DNA of 27,649 nucleotides from contig NZ_JBDUUH010000021.1 in assembly GCF_039939195.1 (NCBI RefSeq), positions 1 through 27,649 on the forward strand. The letters run 5' to 3'. This document shows positions 24,754-27,649 of this stretch, piece by piece. The position numbers were made by a program, and so were the translations under genes. Origin of the DNA: Foliimonas ilicis. Its GTDB lineage: Bacteria; Pseudomonadota; Alphaproteobacteria; Rhizobiales; Rhizobiaceae. The notes under the pieces were generated by a model, which had not been told where the DNA came from, did not search any database, and was given only the letters and a program-made list of their open reading frames with translations. Each line of letters starts with the position of its first letter. Position 1 is the stretch's first letter.

Positions 24754-25541
24754 AGACCGGTCGTTTCTGGGCCTGGCTGACCTTTGCGGTTGGTGCTGCC
24801 TATTTCTTCATTCCACTAATTGCGACACTGGAGTTTTCCCTGCGCATGCGACGTGGTGAATACTCGTTCGATGCCTACCGCATCGTGCTGAGCGATCCGC
24901 GGTTCCAGGAAACCTTCGGCTATTCGGTGATTGTTGCGTGCTTCACGATCCTGCTCGGTGTGTTGCTCGTTGTGCCGACTGCCTACTGGATCAGGCTGCG
25001 CATGCCGCAGCTTCGTCCGGTGGTCGAATTCATCACGCTGTTGCCGCTCATCATCCCGGCAATCGTCATCGTGTTCGGCTATATCCGCATGTATGGCTCG
25101 TCGTCGCCGCTGCCGTTTCTGGCAAGCCGCAGGGGTACGGATGTGCTGCTGGTCGTCGGCTACGCGACGCTGGCGCTGCCTTACATGTACCGCGCCGTCG
25201 ACACAGGGCTGCGCACCATCGATGTGCGCACGCTGACGGAAGCAGCGCAAATTCATGGCGCTGGCTGGACGACGATCATCGCGCGGATCATCCTGCCGAA
25301 TGTGCTGATCGCCGTGCTCTCGGGCGCGTTCCTGACCTTCGCCATCGTGATTGGCGAGTTCACCATGGCCAGCCTGTTGAACCGTCCGGCCTTCGGTCCG
25401 TATCTCCAGCTTATCGGTGCCAACCGCGCCTATGAGCCGGCGGCGCTGGCTGTGATCGCCTTCGGCATCACATGGGGCTGCATGTCGATGATCCAGATTC
25501 TCTCACGGTTCGCGCCGAAATCGGCCAACCGCCCGAACTAA
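24750..25541 (+). CDS. ABC transporter permease 2
   Basis: Second inner-membrane permease (PotC-like), 263 residues with about six membrane segments. Its EAA loop is LTEAAQIHGAGWTTIIARIILPNVL. I start at ATG 24750 (MKTGRFWAW), overlapping the previous stop as ATGA; a GTG nine bases upstream is in frame but lacks this coupling. It forms a heterodimer with permease 1. Confidence 0.95.
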   Translation: MKTGRFWAWLTFAVGAAYFFIPLIATLEFSLRMRRGEYSFDAYRIVLSDPRFQETFGYSVIVACFTILLGVLLVVPTAYWIRLRMPQLRPVVEFITLLPLIIPAIVIVFGYIRMYGSSSPLPFLASRRGTDVLLVVGYATLALPYMYRAVDTGLRTIDVRTLTEAAQIHGAGWTTIIARIILPNVLIAVLSGAFLTFAIVIGEFTMASLLNRPAFGPYLQLIGANRAYEPAALAVIAFGITWGCMSMIQILSRFAPKSANRPN

Positions 25542-25559
25542 TTTGAAAGAACCACGCCA

Positions 25560-26627
25560 ATGGCGAATCCATTTCTCAGTATTCAGGGCGTGCAGAAATC
25601 CTTCGGCACAACGACGGTCGTGCAGGACTTCAATCTCGATGTAGATGCAGGCGAATTCGTCTCGTTTCTCGGACCGAGCGGCTGCGGCAAGACGACGATG
25701 CTGCGCATGGTGGCCGGTTTCGAGGAGCCGACTGCCGGGCGCATCATGATCGGCGGCAAGGACGTTACGAATCTGAAGCCCAATCAGCGTAATATCGGCA
25801 TGGTTTTTCAGGCCTATGCGCTGTTTCCGAACCTCACGGTGGCGCAGAACATCGCGTTCGGTCTGAAAGTCGCGGGCGTCTCGAAGGCCGAAAGCGACGA
25901 GCGGGTGAAGGAAATGCTGTCCATCATCAAGCTGCCGGAATACGGCGCGCGCTATCCTTATCAGCTTTCCGGCGGCCAGCAGCAGCGCGTTGCGCTGGCG
26001 CGCGCGGTAGCACCCCGGCCCCGGCTTCTCCTGCTCGACGAGCCGCTTTCGGCGCTCGATGCCAAGGTGCGCCTGTCGCTTCGCGATGAAATCCGCTCGA
26101 TCCAGAGAAAGCTCGGCATCACGACGATCTTCGTGACGCATGATCAGGAAGAAGCGCTCTCCATGTCGGACCGTATCGTCGTCATGTATGACGGCCGCGC
26201 AGAGCAGGTCGGCACGCCATTCGAAATCTACAACCGGCCATCGACCAAGTTCGTGGCGAATTTCGTCGGAACGCTGAACGTACTGGACGGCATCGTTGCC
26301 GATCCGGCCAAATCGACCGTGCGCGTTCAGGATCGCGAGATCACGCTGAAGCCCGGCGCGATCAATGGTGCGAAGGCTGGTGAGTCTCTCTCGCTGGCGC
26401 TGCGGCCTGAGGCAATCGTTCTCGGCAAGCAGGCAGGGCGTGATTCGAGCCTCGGCGGGCAAATCTCCGATGTCAGTTTCCTCGGTTCAGTAATCCGCGT
26501 GCGCGTCGGTCTCGGCAAGAATGCCGTCTCGCTCGACACTTTCAATAATCCGGCAAGCCCGCCGCCAGTCGTTGGCGACCAGACCGAAATCAGCTTTTCT
26601 GCGGGCGATCTGCTGGTTCTGAAATAG
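25560..26627 (+). CDS. ABC transporter ATP-binding protein
   Basis: Cytoplasmic ATPase of the importer, 355 residues, PotA/FbpC/MalK-like. Walker A is GPSGCGKT (38-45), Q-loop VFQAYALFP (82-90), signature LSGGQQQR (136-143), Walker B LLLLDEP (156-162) and the H-loop is in FVTHDQEEA. The C-terminal ~110 residues form a TOBE/OB-like domain (ALRPEAIVLG). Its start lies 18 bases after the permease 2 stop with a weak upstream GAAAGA. It completes a receptor-permease-permease-ATPase operon. Confidence 0.96.
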   Translation: MANPFLSIQGVQKSFGTTTVVQDFNLDVDAGEFVSFLGPSGCGKTTMLRMVAGFEEPTAGRIMIGGKDVTNLKPNQRNIGMVFQAYALFPNLTVAQNIAFGLKVAGVSKAESDERVKEMLSIIKLPEYGARYPYQLSGGQQQRVALARAVAPRPRLLLLDEPLSALDAKVRLSLRDEIRSIQRKLGITTIFVTHDQEEALSMSDRIVVMYDGRAEQVGTPFEIYNRPSTKFVANFVGTLNVLDGIVADPAKSTVRVQDREITLKPGAINGAKAGESLSLALRPEAIVLGKQAGRDSSLGGQISDVSFLGSVIRVRVGLGKNAVSLDTFNNPASPPPVVGDQTEISFSAGDLLVLK

Positions 26628-26752
26628 GCCCTCCTGATCTGGCGCAAAAGGCGTTTGACGGCGGCCCATTGCGGCATGAAGTGTCACCGTTTATCGAAGG
26701 CGGCTAACAAAATCCTGCTGCGCAATCATCCGGCGTGGTTTGAAGGACGCCG

Positions 26753-27598
26753 ATGACGCTGACGGTTTTTCTGGCGGTTCTCGCAGCCGCCGCCATGCAC
26801 GCAATCTGGAATGCGCTGGTCAAGGTCAATCTCGACCGCTTCGCTTCGGTGACGCTCATGACGATGGGAATGGCTGCGACCGCTCTGCCGGTGCTGCCCT
26901 TCGTCGATTTTCCGGCTGCGCATGTCTGGCCTTGGATCTGCGTGTCGGTATTCTGCCACATGGGCTACAAGCTTTTCCTGATCCGCGCTTATGACGCGGG
27001 AGATCTGGCGCAGACCTATCCGCTGGCGCGCGGCACTGCACCGCTTTTGACTGCGATCGGCGGCATTTTTGTTGTCTCCGAAATGCCTACCTATGTTGCA
27101 TTCGGCGGCATCGTGCTTCTTTCAGTCGGCACGTTCATCATGTCGATGCGTGGCGGCAGCCATCTGTCCGACATCAACCGCAGGGCGGTCGGATTTGCGC
27201 TGGTGACGTCGGTTTTCATCGCGGCCTATACGCTGACCGACGGCAGCGGCGCGCGGCTGGCAACGACAGCTTCAAGCTATGCGGCCTGGTTGTTCCTCTG
27301 CGACGGCATCGTCTCGCTTTTGCTGGCGCTTTATCTGCGGGGGCCGCGGATATTACGGACGGTTGCAAGGCAATGGAAGATCGGTGCGGTCACTGGTTTT
27401 TTGAGCGCGGCCGCCTACTGGATTGCCATGTGGGCCATGACCAAGGCGCCCATCGCCTCGGTCGCAGCGCTTCGCGAAACGTCGATCCTGTTCGCGATGA
27501 TGATTTCGCTGATATGGCTGCGCGAACGCCTGACAGCGTGGCGCTGCTGCGCCGCGCTGTTCATTGTCGGTGGGGTAATCGCGTTGCGGCTTGGTTAG
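26753..27598 (+). CDS. EamA/DMT-family transporter
   Basis: Predicted inner-membrane drug/metabolite transporter, 281 residues with about ten membrane segments arranged as two EamA repeats. The first starts AAAAMHAIWNALVKV and ends near LSVGTFIMSM; the second starts RAVGFALVTSVFIAAYTLTDGSGA and ends SVAALRETSILFAMMISLIWLRERLTAW, the typical C-terminal EamA signature. Members export or import amino acids, nucleotides or other metabolites. AAGGA lies five bases before the ATG. The 125-base gap after the ABC operon suggests its own promoter, so any link with that importer is doubtful. Confidence 0.93.
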   Translation: MTLTVFLAVLAAAAMHAIWNALVKVNLDRFASVTLMTMGMAATALPVLPFVDFPAAHVWPWICVSVFCHMGYKLFLIRAYDAGDLAQTYPLARGTAPLLTAIGGIFVVSEMPTYVAFGGIVLLSVGTFIMSMRGGSHLSDINRRAVGFALVTSVFIAAYTLTDGSGARLATTASSYAAWLFLCDGIVSLLLALYLRGPRILRTVARQWKIGAVTGFLSAAAYWIAMWAMTKAPIASVAALRETSILFAMMISLIWLRERLTAWRCCAALFIVGGVIALRLG

Positions 27599-27599
27599 A

Positions 27600-27631
27600 G
27601 TGTTTCCCGCTTTGATGGCATAGTGAAACAC
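27600..27631 (+). terminator. Hairpin after the EamA gene
   Basis: GTGTTTC (27600-27606) and GAAACAC (27625-27631) can pair around an 18-base loop just after the stop codon. No T run follows, so termination is uncertain; it may belong to the repeat at the window end. Confidence 0.4.
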
Positions 27632-27649
27632 ACCCCTCTGCCCTGCCGG
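27631..27649. repeat. Probable partial copy of the palindromic repeat family
   Basis: The last bases, CACCCCTCTGCCCTGCCGG, closely match the outer end of the large inverted repeat at 19493-19512 (CACCCCCCTCTGGCCTGCCGG without the extra C's). The element continues beyond the window. Confidence 0.5.

Overview
The window looks like an alphaproteobacterial chromosome segment, most likely from the Brucella/Ochrobactrum group or a close Rhizobiales relative. This rests on the rhizobial-type arginine-rich C-terminus of ribosomal protein S21, a tetrameric sarcosine oxidase operon, three substrate-binding-protein or GntR/RpiR-style transport/catabolic units of the kind common there, moderately high GC with frequent GTG/TTG starts, and G/C-rich palindromic intergenic repeats. 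No database search was possible, so the taxonomy is inference. No tRNA, rRNA, CRISPR array, transposase, integrase or phage gene was seen, and no gene is visibly broken.

Layout. (1) 62-1304, minus strand: a TPR lipoprotein and rpsU, separated by a strong intrinsic terminator. (2) 1651-7243, plus: the sarcosine oxidase operon soxB-soxD-soxA-soxG with overlapping genes and an extra secreted DUF2511/YebY-like gene inserted between soxB and soxD. (3) 7254-8603: a palindromic repeat element abutting a HAD-family hydrolase gene, which converges on a MaoC-type dehydratase gene. (4) 8707-13001, minus: an RND efflux pump (membrane fusion protein plus inner-membrane transporter, no outer-membrane channel here). 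(5) 13168-22407: a divergent RpiR-family regulator and a long plus-strand catabolic cluster: an N-formylglutamate amidohydrolase-like enzyme, a DctQ-DctM-DctP TRAP transporter, a glutamine-synthetase-like ligase, an aldehyde dehydrogenase and an iron-type alcohol dehydrogenase. Two large palindromic repeats lie between the last three genes. (6) 22678-26627, plus: a complete ABC importer (binding protein, two permeases, ATPase). (7) 26753-27598, plus: an EamA-type transporter. The window ends inside what appears to be another copy of the palindromic repeat family.

How the genes may work together. Sarcosine oxidase converts sarcosine to glycine and passes the methyl carbon to tetrahydrofolate. 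The central cluster is the most interesting part: ligase + alcohol dehydrogenase + aldehyde dehydrogenase + amidohydrolase is the set needed to gamma-glutamylate an amino alcohol, oxidise its alcohol in two steps while the amine is masked, and release an amino acid plus glutamate. The TRAP system (and perhaps the next-door ABC importer) would bring in the substrate, and RpiR would control it. This pathway is an inference from gene content; the substrate is unknown (ethanolamine or a propanolamine would fit).
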